DNA from: Purpureocillium takamizusanense
Lineage: Eukaryota > Ascomycota > Sordariomycetes > Hypocreales > Ophiocordycipitaceae
NCBI RefSeq assembly: GCF_022605165.1
Contig: NC_063075.1
Location: forward strand, 1,612,001-1,676,000
Reading direction: 5' to 3'
DNA length: 64,000 nt
Under the pieces are notes generated by a model. It was not told the DNA's origin, did no database searches, and worked only from the letters and a program-made list of their open reading frames with translations. The translations under genes were made by a program, and so were the position numbers. The first letter of the stretch is position 1, and every line of letters starts with the position of its first letter. Below are positions 10,881 through 23,026 of the stretch, in pieces.

Positions 10881-12773
10881 TGCCTGCCTTCTTTACGTTA
10901 GGTACGTCCTGCGCGACAGGGACCAGAATGGCGGCACCGCCCGCCCGCCGGGCTGAGTGAGTGCCAGCCATCCAATCCAGCCTTTTGAGACTCACCAGTC
11001 CGGATTGGTTGGGCCCTTGCTAGTCTTGTTGTCTCTTATCTCGTTGGCCGTGTTGCATTGTGCAGAGTTCCTCCATATTCCTTCCCCGCCAGTCCAAGTT
11101 GGCTCTTGCTGTGTGTGACTGCGTGGTCTGTCACCTTTGGCGGCTTTCCGTCACCTTTTGCCCCCCAGCCAGATGCTGCTTTTCTGCGGTTTGTCTTGCC
11201 TCTGGACTGGCTTCTTCACGACACTTACGAATAGAATCAGAATCCACAAAACCGCTGACAGGTACTCCGTAGTCGGGCAAGGCAAGCAATAAAGCGGGCG
11301 AATGGGGACCGTAGCAAGGCGCGCTCATCCTCTACATAACTGTCTGTCTGTCTGGCTTGCTTTGGCGGCACGGCGCTTCCATCGTACAATACCTCACGCT
11401 CCCGCTCGTCGCCCGCCGCCCCAACGCCCACTGAGCCGCCGTCAAATTTGCCGCACACTCGCGCCTAGTGGTCAGCAAGCATCCATCCATCCCGCCGTCT
11501 TCGCAAGGTACCGTACGTACGATACCTGTACGGACGGCCCTGCTAGGTACGGCCCCCCGGGGGGCAAGACAGGCAGGCAGGCAGGCAGGAGGCAGGCAGG
11601 CACTGGGTGGTCATTCCTTCTGAGGGTCTGGTTCAGTCCGTCCGTCCCATCACTGCCGCGGCCTCTGCCAGAACCCATTCCCTACTGCGGCTGTCTTTCT
11701 TGTTTCTTCTCCCTTCCAACCTCGTCGCGCTCTGCATCTGCTGTCCCCATCTGCCCGTCCCTTAGCCCCCTCTTCGCGCCGCCCGCCCTTGACCCGGGTC
11801 CTGGACGCAGGCAGGATTGTTCACTAAACACAGAATTGTCAAATTTCCCTTGTCCCGGTCCGTCGACGACTCCCACCCCCTCCCCCCGTCGTGCTTGTGG
11901 TCGGTCGTGCGCCGGCCGCCTGGAGCAAGCCGTCTGTTTGCTGCGTACCGTCTCCTTTTCGACCACGGGACAACTGGTGTGCGGAGCCTTCCGTGCTTCT
12001 CGTACGTACGAAGTACCTACCCGGCCGAGCCACAGGGGCAGTCGGTCGGTCGGTCGGTCGTCAGACGATCCGGACCGGACAGCGTTGGCGCCGTCCAAAC
12101 AGCCAGCCATTCCTCGTCGGACTTTAGGGCCCGAGTCACTGTGGTGGCGGGTTTTGCCACTGCACGTCCGCTCCCAGTACCTTACGTTACCCCGCTGCCC
12201 GAGGCGGTCCACATTCAACCTCGCAGCCCACCAACAAGGCCTCAGTCACAGTGTCTGTCTGCCGGCCCGTCACCCGCCACGAACAGCGCCAACCACAGGC
12301 ACCTGTTTGGGCCGCCCTGGAGCGCCAAACCTCCTGCTACGTGGGTTTGGCCATTTGCTGCCGACCATCCATTCACCAACACCCAAGGGCACACGGCGTC
12401 GTCGTCGTCGGCGCAGCCTGCCAGGTCGCGCGCCACTGACTGGACTTGGCGCTCACTCGCCTGGCCGCATCTGAGCAACCTGGCTACTACATCATCCTCG
12501 CAACGCGGCTATTAGGCCACCAAGACGCCGGCAGCCGCCTCGTGCACCGTTCTGTGAGCGAGGCGTCTTCCGCGAGGCCAGGGCGGCCCATGTCGTGCCC
12601 TGCCTCATCTTGCCCCGTTGTCCACAGAAGGCAGGTTGGGTCATGAACCCCAGGCCACGGCTCTGTTGACGACGTTGTTAACCCGCTTCGCTTTGGCTGG
12701 TGCCTGCGTGTCAGATCGCCGAGTACTTCATACCAAAATTCTGGACTAATTAATAGTTGTTAATTGCGCGGCC

Positions 12774-13930
12774 ATGTCGATGCCTCCCGCGTCGAGCGTC
12801 TTCGACTCAGGGCTCGACGGATTCTCGTCGCCCTACCTCGATGAAATCGTTCGCAACAGTATTAGCCATGCCATGGACACATTGGATATAAGCGCACCCT
12901 CTCCGGGTCCGCCAAGCGCCAGTGACTTACTCAACGACATGGGAGATTATTGCTCTCGCACGGCCATGATGTGGGCCTTGGTTACCGAAAACCTTTTGAA
13001 AGGGCCTCATCTGGAGCAGGCCGCGAGAAGGGCTCACGAGCGATCCTGCACTGATAGTGGCATGTCAGACCTGTCCGAGGTTGCGCGAATAGACGTGGAC
13101 ATTGCTCGCCTCCGGTATGATTCCTTCGCTCTTCCCCACATGTCCAACTTTGGCCAAGCTTCACACCCCATAGACAAGGAACGGTCGAGAGAAGAACCCT
13201 TTACTGCCATATTGAACGCACGATCCTCTCGTACGCCGACTGCGCGCTAACCCCCTTGGACAGCAAAATCAGGGATCTGAGTATTGAGTTTTCACATCAA
13301 GTCCAGGCTACGTGGCGGCCGCAAACTCCTACCATGAGCTCGCCGCCAAGGTCGCAGGCTGCTTCCATCTCGCCATTTCTTGACACCAAGATGTCTTTAG
13401 CTGGCAAATCATTGTCGATCTCTAGCGAAGGAGAGTCTCGTGCCTTCAAGGCCCGCAAACTGCTCCCCGACAGTCATGCACAGAGTCAGACAGACTTGGG
13501 CCAAAGGTCTGACGAGTCGGACGAATCTGACGACGAGCTCTTCCTTGACATCGACATGGATGCGCTGCGACAACGAGGCAAGGGGACTTACTCATGTCCA
13601 AAGGGAACCCGGTGTAAGAAGGGCGGAGTCGACAAGGAAGGAAACTTGATCATTTTCGATCGGAATTCCTCGTTTGCGTACGTTACCGCTCAGGCTCTGC
13701 CTTCATGATCTCGCTCTGCCCGGCGCGTCCTCGGAGCCGCGGCCCGGAATCGAATAAACCGCCATTGCTCCATGCTGACGGATGAGCACAGGCAGCACTG
13801 CAACAAGCATCGGAAGCCATGGCGGTGTGACATTGCCGGATGTCCAAATCCGCCCAAGAAGCGCCGGTTTGCTCGTCGAGACGGCCTAGAAAGGCACAAA
13901 GCCACGGTCAAGCACTACGTCGTGACGTAG
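12774..13930 (+). CDS. C2H2 zinc-finger protein
   Basis: Three exons: 12774-13114, 13174-13677 and 13792-13930, giving 327 residues. Intron 1 (59 bp, GTATGA...TAG) and intron 2 (114 bp, GTACGT...CAG) keep frame and remove stops. The C-terminus holds two linked C2H2-type fingers: a first of the form SCPKGTRC...FAQHCNKH, whose histidines come from exon 3, and a second, C294-x4-C299-x17-H317-x5-H323, with a basic PPKKRRFARRDGLERH helix. An acidic SDESDESDDE run precedes them. This layout suits a DNA-binding regulator. The first intron was placed by frame logic: without it the frame ends at 13250. The N-terminal half is not recognised. Upstream lies an unusually long pyrimidine-rich region. Other fungal proteins end in the same paired fingers, but no orthologue name can be given. 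Confidence 0.8.
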
Positions 13931-14971
13931 ACCGCGAGCGTGGAAGCGCGACTTCTTTCGTCGCGGCAGTTGAAAGAGCATCGGGCCTACCCTGGCTCCT
14001 TTTATCTGCAGAAGACCATCCAAAGCCACAACAGAACACGAGGGTGAATTCGGGAGGGGCCGTACGTGGCACATGTGGGTCGTCATTGGCTCCAGTTCTT
14101 GACCGGCCTGCTGCGATGGTTCATCCGAGGAACCTTGCTGCGGGGACTGCAGGAGTCGGTGTGAAATAAAGGCCCCAACAGCAGGCTCACACCCGATGAT
14201 ACGTCGTCCATTGTCATGGGGTCAACTCGGGCATCCGTGCAAGTCTATAACGCGCATGCGTTTCGACCTTGATTCCCTGGCCGAGGGCCCACTAAGAAAG
14301 CGTCTCAAGGCCAGGTGTCACACGCACGGTGGTGAGTGGTGACATCCTTTTGAGCAGGACTGTAACGACGTTATAAATGTTGGGGTTTTGGGCCATGATA
14401 GCAGTGACCCCTAATCTCCGGAAGGGGGATCGGAGATATTTATTCGGTGTTCCTGATACTACGTGTTGAGGGGTGTATTACGCTGAGAGGGGTAAGGGGT
14501 GCGGCCCGATGAATACGGACGAGCCGTGTGATAATGAACAAACCAAAAAAAGTACGCTTGAGCGGATGATGTCAGATGGTCTTTTGGCTTTCCTCATGTG
14601 TTCCACATCCACTCATGGTCGCAAGAATGGCAATACGTACTACAACTACTAAGTTAGTACGGAATTTCTCCGCCTTCTCCACCCGCAAGATCCTTGACCG
14701 GTGCAGCGGACAGTGATGTGTTTCGAGGTTGACGACATTCGCCCACTGTCAGAACTGCTTCTTCTCCGCGCTTGCGGCGCAGAGAAAAAAGAGTCAGGCG
14801 GATGCGCATCGTGGCATATGGCTGGTGCTTTGATGTTCTTTCACCGCCCCAAGGAGGATGCAGCGTCTCATTTCACCGGATGCAGGGTCAGACCGCCCAC
14901 ACCCTCCCAGCGTTCATGGTTTGCTCGCGGGTGACCCAGGAAGTCGGTCGAGAGGGAGCGGGATGGTACTA

Positions 14972-14995
14972 TACTACTACTACTACTACTACTAC
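14972..14995. repeat. (TAC)8 microsatellite
   Basis: Eight tandem TAC units, followed by TAG. Noncoding. Confidence 0.9.
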
Positions 14996-17915
14996 TAGTA
15001 TGCAAGTACTACCACGACGATGACGACGACGACGTCCGCCCGACACACCGGTGGTTTCCCACGCGGATGGGTACCTTGATGTGTTGGCTTGGCCTGCCTG
15101 GGCGAGGGGCGGGCTAATCGCAAGCAGCATGCTCATGCCGTGCCGTGCCAGTCACACACACACACACACACACATCCACCTCCTTGATCACAACATCGCC
15201 TTTGAGGATCTGGAGGGTCTCATCTCCGGCCCCTGGACTTGTCGGGTCGCTTGGGGCCTGGCTCAGAGACATTCATACTAGTAGCACTGCTGGTCTGGAC
15301 GGGCCCCTGATGCGGTCGGCATGGGCCGGAACATGTACATACATACGGCGGTGTGTGTAGCCCGAAACACACCAGGAAAGAAAGTGAGGTTGGACTCGCA
15401 GACCGCTCATCGTCATTCATCGTCGTCTTTTCCTTCAGCCCTAGCGTGCAAGTCGCGAAGGCGAGGGGCTGCAGAGCGAGCACTCGTACCTCCCCATCCT
15501 AATACGCCAACCGGCAAAGGACGGGTCTATAGCACTCTGTTCGGTGCCGTCGGGGCCATGAGCGTGAGGGACATGGAACAGGGGGGGCCTTCTCGGGAAC
15601 AGTCCCACGGACAACACCGGCGGAACCCTCGATTGGACTCACACAGCCTGTTCCAACGGCGAGGGGAGTTCTAGAAGCCCGGTAAGCATTCAACGCCACA
15701 GGGTCGTTTCCCGTGATCAACCTTGGGTATCAGATGGCCCCCGTGGTGTCTCTAAAACCCCCCTCCCCGCCTCTCCTCCCTCGGTTGTGCCCCTCCAGCC
15801 TTGTGGTCAGGCGTCACCGGTGTGGGATGTCAACAGGCGTCCAACAACGGGGCCACTGGCACGGGAGCCATCGGGTGCCACCCGGGGGGGGGGGGGCGGC
15901 TTGGGCGGGTAACCAAGCGCCAGGTACGTGGAACCCCGTCATCCCATCAGGCTGGGTTGGGGCTGACCGATGCGGGATGCCTAACCCGGCGGTGCTTCCG
16001 CTAGTCCGTATCGCGCAAAGCGTCAAGGTAGCTCGATGGGGGCGGTGACGGCCCGGGCGACGGAAGGGCTGGCCTTTCCTCATATGTGGGGGGGTTTGAT
16101 GGCGGCAACGATGTGATGACCTGCAGATCGAGGTCTGCGGTGTGTGCTCACCAACAATCGGGTGCAAGCGACGGCTGGCATTGTTCCGTATTACACGATG
16201 CGCGTAAAAGTCGGTATCACCCGTGGCGGTGGGCGGTTGCGCGAGCTTGGATGTTTGCTCGAAGGAATCTTTGACAGTGTAGCACGAGCCGAGCAACGGC
16301 CCTGGGCACAGGTCACGTCATCGACGCCGAGCCCCTCGGCATCGGAAACTGACCTGTGAACGAACCGTGCCGTATCTACACGGCACGGGATGCCTTGCGC
16401 CACTGTGCAGGAGGATTGGGATCTCGCAGCGCTGCAACAGGCACGGCCGTGCCTTGCGAGGAACCGCGAGAAGCGCCGACAGCTTCCTACCCTGGATCGT
16501 GAGGCCTTGCAGGACAACAGCCATTATCATCGGGATTCAAAGAGGGGTGCGCCACCGAGACTCTCGAGGGGAGAGGGCCGGCTGTTGTTGGCGCCAATGG
16601 GAACAGCACCGAGCGGACGCCGGCAAAAGCTTTGACGCAATGCTTCGCCATCGCCGATAGGCGAGCAACATTTCATGTTGCGCGAGTGTCAGTTTGCTCC
16701 CAACGCAGGCCGGTCCAAGCCGTTGATCGCCGAAGTCCTCATCGTGGTGCTGCTAGCGGCCAAGTAAACGTTGAAGTGCACATCGCAGCAAACCATTTTG
16801 CATTGCGGCCCCTGTACAGGGAGCCGCAAGTCCTTGACCCTTGTGGCATGATTGGGCCACCACCATCAATCCTGTGGAACGCGGGCGTCACGAAAGGAAA
16901 GACAAGAAGGGAGTTGCCCGCAGGATCGGATCTCAGCCAGTGTGCTCCAATGAGGGTGAGGAGGGGTGGCGACGATCTCTCACCGTCGTAAAAGCCCTGC
17001 GACCACCATCGACGGTCGGTTCATTGTGGCCACGTCGTGGGGAGGGAGGGACGGGTACTTTTGCTTTCGCGGTGTCGGCAAATATGCGTGCGTGCGTGTG
17101 TGCCTGGGCCGCCAAGGCCGGTCGGTCAAGATCCCCCCAACCCACGGCCACGTCGCCGTCGCACGTAGATGGGCTGCCAGCTAAGCATCAGTCGACGACT
17201 TGCCTTTGTGCGTGCTGCTGCGGCATTCGTCGTCGACAACCACGGAGACCACCCACCCACCAGGCCAGGGCGAGGGATAGGTGGTCGAGGTTGGAGCCCG
17301 AAGATCCTCGTCGTCGTGCACGTGGCCACGTTCAGGTGCGGCCCTAAAGCAGGACGACAGAGCCGTGGACCACCGAGGAAACACGACGAGCGGCGAGGCT
17401 AAGGCCCCAAGGGGTGTCAGCCGCCTGGGCGGGTAGATAGTACTGTACTTGGTTAGGTGGTTTCGTCATGATGACTGCTGCTGCTGTCGAGCCAGGTGAG
17501 AGCAAACTGCCGCTTCCATGGAGAGAGAGGCCCAGGAGGTTGAGTCGAGATCCATGGAGGCGCTGAATCATGGCCACATTGCACCCCTGGAGCCAATGGC
17601 GCGAAGGTGTCTATCCGGTAGATGTGAGAAGAGCGCCAGGCCGATGTGATCGACTGGTGATAGAGAGGGGTGGGCGGTCAGTCAACGAATGGATGTGGCC
17701 GAGATCCGAACGACACGAGGTGCGCCCACCCGTGGCCCAGAGGCAACCTGGCCTGCGGGGACCGACGACTGAAAACGAGGATCGCGAGATTCTTCGGGCC
17801 TGGGCACTCCAGGCACGAGCCACAGTTGGGGGGGAGGGGGGAAGGGGAGGGGAGGAGTCGCTGTGGCCGTGAGTGACAATGGATGGCTGGAGATATTTTT
17901 TTTCGCCTTTCATAT

Positions 17916-17962
17916 GGTACCTTTAGGTTGGAGGTTAGTGGTTAGTTGGAACCTAAGGTACT
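17916..17962. repeat. inverted repeat with GGTACC core
   Basis: Left arm GGTACCTTTAGGTT (17916-17929) and right arm AACCTAAGGTACT (17950-17962) are complementary except for one extra T. They are separated by about 20 bases of GGTTAGT-like repeats. It could form a hairpin in DNA or RNA. Confidence 0.6.
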
Positions 17963-18212
17963 AACTGACCATGGGGAAGTCGCCATGGAGGTCGAGGACT
18001 GGCAGACGCTAATGCAAGGCGGCGCTCCGGAAGACGCCCCTTCTGAACGCGGTCCCCCGAACGCACTGTACACGCAAGGTACCTCCTTCTTATGTATGTA
18101 CGTCTCGCAAGCCAGTGCCTGTCAGGGACAAGCCAAGCCGTTCATCGGCCAGGTTCCTTTTTTATTTCTTTATCCCCGGCGGCAGCCCCTCCAGCACCTC
18201 ATTACTTTCCCC

Positions 18213-18237
18213 ATGACATGACATGACATGACATGAC
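18213..18237. repeat. (ATGAC)5 repeat
   Basis: Five perfect tandem ATGAC units in noncoding DNA. Confidence 0.9.
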
Positions 18238-20407
18238 TCTTTCCTTTGGCCATCGTGTCGTGCCCGCGGGAAGCGGAGGGGCCAGGAGAGCTCGAGCCGT
18301 GCACCGACGCACAGCCAGGGCGGGCGACTCCATTCCCAGCCGCTGATCTTCGGGCCTCTGATTGGGCTTTGGCCCAGGCTGGCCTGGCTTTCTTGTCTCG
18401 CCGTCCTCTCTTTTCTCTCTTCTCACACCCGTCTGTGGCGATGTCGCCCGGCAGCTCCCGTCTCCCTCGATCCAGTCAGTCAATCAGTCCCTCTACCTAC
18501 GTATTTGTCCTTTGACCGACCGAGGGCGAGGCCCGAGGCCGGCGTCAAGGCGGAAATGGTTCCATCGTCAGCCGCCTCCACGGCCGCCGGCCTGCGTGCC
18601 AGGGTCCAAATGCAAGGCATGCGGCAGGCAGTCTGCTGCGGACGGACTCTTGAAGCAAACGCAGTGCCACGAATGCACTCGGCCAGCATCCTGGCGACAC
18701 CGCACCGAGTTTGAGCAAGGCCAGTGCCTCATGGGTGGTGACGCCTGACGTATGTGGTCGGGGAATGACAGGGCTTGACAGGCACCCGCTCTGGCTCGAG
18801 TCCAAGACGCCCCTACGTACCAAGTAACGTGGTCGAGGGAAGTGGTGGCGCGAAAGATATCGGCACCCAAGGTTAGTAGTCATATGCAGAGCCGTGCGCC
18901 AGGGAAAGCAAGCCCGGTCGACGGGCTTCACCGACAATCCCTCCCCATGCGCCGACTCGACGATGGTCGAGGTGCCAGCTGAGCCAAGAGTAATCATACT
19001 CGCCTCCTCCCCTTGACGAGCACCCTGCCTCGTGCATTGTCCCCCTTGGCAGCACGTCGTACTATGTATCGTCAACACGGAGCTTCCGGATGGTCACACA
19101 GCAACGCTCTGTCTCGGCAAGGGACAACTGGCGTCGCTGGGTGTTCTTGCGTGGCCCGACAGGCCGTCCAACCAGCCTTGTTTGCCAGCTCCTGGGCTTC
19201 CAACTGCCGATGCACCAACTCTTTACAGCATGACGGGTGGTTCCAAGTGGAAGCGCTGGCCGTCTCGGTGGTATGGGGGAGAGGTGGTTGTTCTGAACAG
19301 CGAAGCAACTGGCCATCCGAACATGTAAAAAAAATTATTCCCCACAGTGAGTGGTGGTGCGGCGTGCGCCATGTGCACCTCACCATCTCTCTCTCGCTCT
19401 CTGACCGGGGTTAATACTGTAGTAGACGCAAGCGCTCGCTGTCCAAGAGACGACAAACTCCAGTAACGGAGCATCTGCCCATTGGACGGACACGACGAGA
19501 CGAGACCCTGTTGTTTGTTTGTTAGCCTCGTCTTGAACTTTGCTGGGCTCCCCCGGCCGGACCTCGCTCAGCTGTGCCACTGTGATCCGTCGGCTTGTTC
19601 TCTCACCTGTTGTTGTTGTTGTCTCGTCTATGGGGCATGGACCGTCGAGTCAACAACTCGTTTGCCGCCCCGGCTCTGGCGCTGGCTGCCCGTGGTGCCC
19701 GAGAGGGCAAAAAAGGTTTCCACTAACAGGCAGCCAACAACGTTAGTTGAAAGGGCGAAAACGAAGTTAGCTGCGCTGGATTGTGAAACTTGCCCTCGCC
19801 GTCTCCAACACGCCCCCCCCCCCCCCTCTCCCCCGGGCCAGCTGCCATCGATCAGACTCCAAGATCCATCGTCTCACTGGTTGCCCCCGCTCATCATGTC
19901 CATGAGCAGCCGGTCCGAATAGTCGAAAATGGAGTGCGTCTACGCAGCTTCCAACCGAACGTTACTACTCTGCTCCACTCCATTTTTTTTCCCTTTCGTC
20001 AGAGTGAGCCTTTGTTTGGCCCCTCGCCTTTTCTCTCCCCAGAAAAAGGTCCCCACCACACACCGCAGGGGTGGGAACAGACGCGACAGGAGGATCCCTT
20101 TTCTCGGGATGAGACATCTGCTTGGACTGACACGTCAATCTCCTCCCAGGTTCCTCGACGGACGAGCCCGCCTCGGAGGCTGCGGCCGCGATGCGCATGC
20201 TGATGCCGCCGCGCCGGCGGGGGGGGGCACTGCCGCTCAGTCTCCAAGGACAGGGCCTGTTGAACATGGCTCTGGCGGCGGCGGCGGCGGGACAAGAGGC
20301 GACCGGGCCGGCGGGAGCTCACTCTAGCAAGCACCTTTTGGTACGCACGGCCGGCCACCCGAGTGAGCCAGCTACTGGCAGCCACCTAGCATTGCCACAA
20401 GGCAATA

Positions 20408-20437
20408 GTACGGTACGGTACGGTACGGTACGGTACG
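20408..20437. repeat. (GTACG)6 repeat
   Basis: Six perfect tandem GTACG units about 0.95 kb upstream of the oxidase start. A GTACGAAGT motif follows at 20462. Confidence 0.9.
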
Positions 20438-21376
20438 GTAAGGCACTGTACTCGCACTCACGTACGAAGTTACTTGCTCGGTAGCCCAACCTAATGGGTG
20501 AAGAGTAATCCTTTTTGCTCTTTTCTCACATCGCGGTGGGACGTTCCATGCCTGCCCACCCGGCCGGCCACCGGGGCTTGGCCTGCTCGGCCGGCGCCCG
20601 CGCGCACGCGCATGGGGGTCAGTCAACACAGACGCATGCTCGTCCGTAGCTCGTACTATCGCTTGCTTTGCTTCGATACGCGATGCCTGGGATTCTGGAA
20701 GTGCTGCCCACCCCCAGCAAGCAGGCACAGGACCACGGCGTCCGTCCGCTCCCGGCAACGGACATGGCGGAACTGCCACCAGGCACAGACACCACCTCCT
20801 TCACGGCAGTCGCAAAGTATAAAGTCCCAACCAGCGCCCAACTCTTGCCCTCCCTTGGACCCGCGATCCGAGAGACTTTTTTTGCAATTTTTTCTTCTTT
20901 TCACTAGGCACGCCCAAGGAGTGGAATGCATGTCTTATCAGATCCAAACCCATCCTTGACGCTGCCATTGACCTCGATTTTACTTGCGACGTCGTTGTTG
21001 TCGTCGTTGCCGTAACCTCCTCCGGTTTAGGACACCGCTACCCACAGGTATTCTTTGCGACTTACACCGCCCGCCGCCTTCAGCGACCTTGACGTCTTGT
21101 CTTGGCAACCAACCAACCCCCATCCATCTGCTTGGACTTGCTCATCGTGCTTGTCGCCTGCTCGCCCCTTCCGAGATTAAAGAAGCGAAAACAAGAAAAC
21201 CAAAAAGAAAGACAACCGCCAACAATTACCAACAGGTGGTGCGACGAAACGGAATACCTAGCCACACTCAACTACGGCGGCGACCCGACTCGAAAGCAGC
21301 CCCGTCGCCGCAACAACCGCTCCTCGTCCCCCCGTCCAGCGGAGGGAGTCATTGCGATAAGAGCCGACTATTCACC

Positions 21377-23026
21377 ATGACCTCGTATCTCATCATCGGC
21401 GCGGGCAACTTTGGCGCCGCGACGGCGCTTACGCTTGCCCGGCGCGGCGAAGCGTCCAGGATCGTTCTCGTGGACACGGCCGCGTTCCCGAACCCGCGAG
21501 CGGCCTCGCACGATGTCAACAAGATTGTGCGCGACGACTACCCAGACAAGCTCTACATGCGCATGCTCATCAAGGCCATGCCGAAGTGGCGGACAGACAG
21601 CCTGTATAGCCCGTACTACCACGAGGTTGGCATGCTGAGGGCGGATTCGTCCAACTTTGGTGAGGAGAGCATGGCGGCATACAGGGACATGGGTGTTGCC
21701 AACGACTCCGAGTTCCTCCCCGTCGACGAGGTGCGGCGACGCTGGAACGGCGCCTTCGCCACGGCCAACTTTGACGGGCTCGACAAGGTGCTCTACAACC
21801 CCACTGTGGGGTTTGCGGAGGCTGACAAGGCGCTCGGGGCCGTGGTGCAGGAGGCGGTTGACGAGGGGGTCGAGTACGTCCTCGGGGTGATGAAGCACCT
21901 CAACTTTGGGTCCAATGGGGCGTGCACGGGCATCACGCTGGAGACGGGCGAGGTGCTGCAGGCTGACAAGATCCTGCTGGCAACTGGGGCTCGAACGGCG
22001 GCACTGCTGGCGCAGAGCGCGCCGGACAACAAGCAGATGCATGCCGGCGAGCGGGTGGTGGCGACGGGAGCCGTCAGCTTCTACGCGAAGCTCTACGGCG
22101 AGCAGAAGGACAGGTTTGCGTCAATCCCGGTGCTCAAGAACTGCCTCCCGCAGGTCAAAGGTACGTTGAAAGAAAGAAACAACGAAACATGAGGGGTCGG
22201 TGGACGCGCGCAGTAGCTGACCGGGCCACGGTTATCTGCAGGCGAGGGCATGTCGATTCTCCGCGACGGCACCATCAAGTTCAATTGCGACATGTGCTTC
22301 ACCAACTACGTCACTTGCCCGCAGACCGGTCAACGCATGTCGGTGGCGCCAGACCAAAACGTCTTCAACGTGTGGACGGGCCCCAAGTTCATCAACTTCT
22401 TCCAGGAGCGCGCCCGCCGCACCATCGACGGCCTCTACGGCAAGGAAGTGGAGGACATTGCCATTGACGCCTATCGGATGTGCTGGTACGTCACGAGCCC
22501 GCTGCTGCTGCTGCTGCTGCTGCTACTGCCACGGGCTGCAGCCAGCCCTCTTCCTCACCGAGTCCCCCCTTTCCCCCGCGCTGGCCTGGCCTGGCCTGGC
22601 CCAGCCCGGCCCCCTTTCCCTTTCCCTTTCCTATCCCATCCCATCCCATCCTATCCTATCCCGCCATGTCTGCCCAACATGCCACCCACGCACGCACGCA
22701 CGCTGGCCGGGCTGAGGCCAGGACCAATCGAATCGGCGACGCTGACATGTTCGCGCGGCGGGCTTGATAGGGACGCATCGACCCCGACACACGATTTCCT
22801 CATCACGCAGCATCCGCACTGCCAAGGCCTCTACGTGGCCACGGGCGGCTCGTTCCACGGCTGGAAGTTCCTGCCTGTGATTGGAGACTACGTCGCCGAC
22901 ATGATGCAGGGCAGCCTGGACGCAGACTACGCAGACCGTTGGGCATGGGACAAGAAGGGCGGTGATGGCCACTCCGCCAACCCAACGTACCAGGTTGTCG
23001 GAGACCTGCAGGACTGGATCTCGTGA
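21377..23026 (+). CDS. FAD-dependent amine oxidase, amadoriase/sarcosine-oxidase-like
   Basis: Three exons: 21377-22160, 22242-22485 and 22771-23026, giving 427 residues, close to the usual 430-440 of fungal fructosyl amino acid oxidases. The N-terminus is a Rossmann FAD site, YLIIGAGNFGAATALTLARRG, with GxGxxG at residues 8-13. The second junction creates RMCWD..TPTHDFLI. In this family the cysteine of that motif, here C342, carries the covalently bound FAD. The C-terminal GLYVATGGSFHGWKFLP block is also typical. Such enzymes oxidise secondary amines (glycated amino acids, sarcosine, pipecolate or saccharopine) with O2, releasing H2O2. The exact substrate cannot be told. The ATG at 21377 sits directly before the dinucleotide fold; the frame is open further upstream but that part is not protein-like. 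Intron 2 is unusually long (285 bp) and packed with microsatellites. There is no C-terminal SKL-type peroxisomal signal; the protein ends DWIS. Confidence 0.9.
22501..22524. repeat. (GCT)8 microsatellite inside intron 2
   Basis: Eight GCT units near the 5' end of the second intron of the oxidase gene. The same intron holds CCTGG repeats (about 22580-22600), CCATC/CTATC repeats (about 22630-22660) and CACG repeats (about 22685-22700). Confidence 0.9.

Larger units (their letters stand above)
7899..12773. other. 4.9-kb upstream region shared by two divergent regulator genes
   Basis: No convincing gene is seen. It lies between the 5' ends of the large regulator (-) and the C2H2 protein (+). About 8400-9080 is purine-rich on the plus strand, so pyrimidine-rich in the sense of the left gene. 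About 10740-12700 is C/T-rich on the plus strand, so pyrimidine-rich in the sense of the right gene. This fits long 5' leaders or promoters on both sides. It carries a G28 tract, a (TTGCC)10 repeat, a GTCGG repeat (12041-12060), and copies of GTACGGAGTA (9199), GTACTCCGTA (11262) and GTACGAAGTAC (12006). A 390-codon open frame at 11302-12474 looks random (R/P/S-rich, no motif). Confidence 0.6.
13931..21376. other. 7.4-kb gene-poor interval
   Basis: No convincing gene is seen. Open frames are short or low complexity and none shows a family motif. Contents noted: (TAC)8 at 14972-14995, a CA run near 15154-15172, an inverted repeat at 17916-17962, (ATGAC)5 at 18213-18237, (GTACG)6 at 20408-20437, and a GTACGAAGT motif at 20462. 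The last 1.5-2 kb is probably promoter and leader of the oxidase gene. Confidence 0.55.

Noticed and set aside
11302..12474. 390-codon plus-strand open frame upstream of the C2H2 gene
   Set aside because: Composition is R/P/S/T-rich and repetitive, no motif is visible, and the sequence looks like a C/T-rich leader in which stops are rare.
13115..13250. Reading the C2H2 gene's first exon straight through to the stop at 13250
   Set aside because: This would separate it from the zinc-finger frame. A 59-bp intron with GTATGA and TAG borders restores one continuous frame to the finger exons.
20984..21376. In-frame upstream extension of the amadoriase-like oxidase
   Set aside because: The extra 131 codons are basic and low complexity, while the FAD-binding fold begins right after the ATG at 21377, as in the family.
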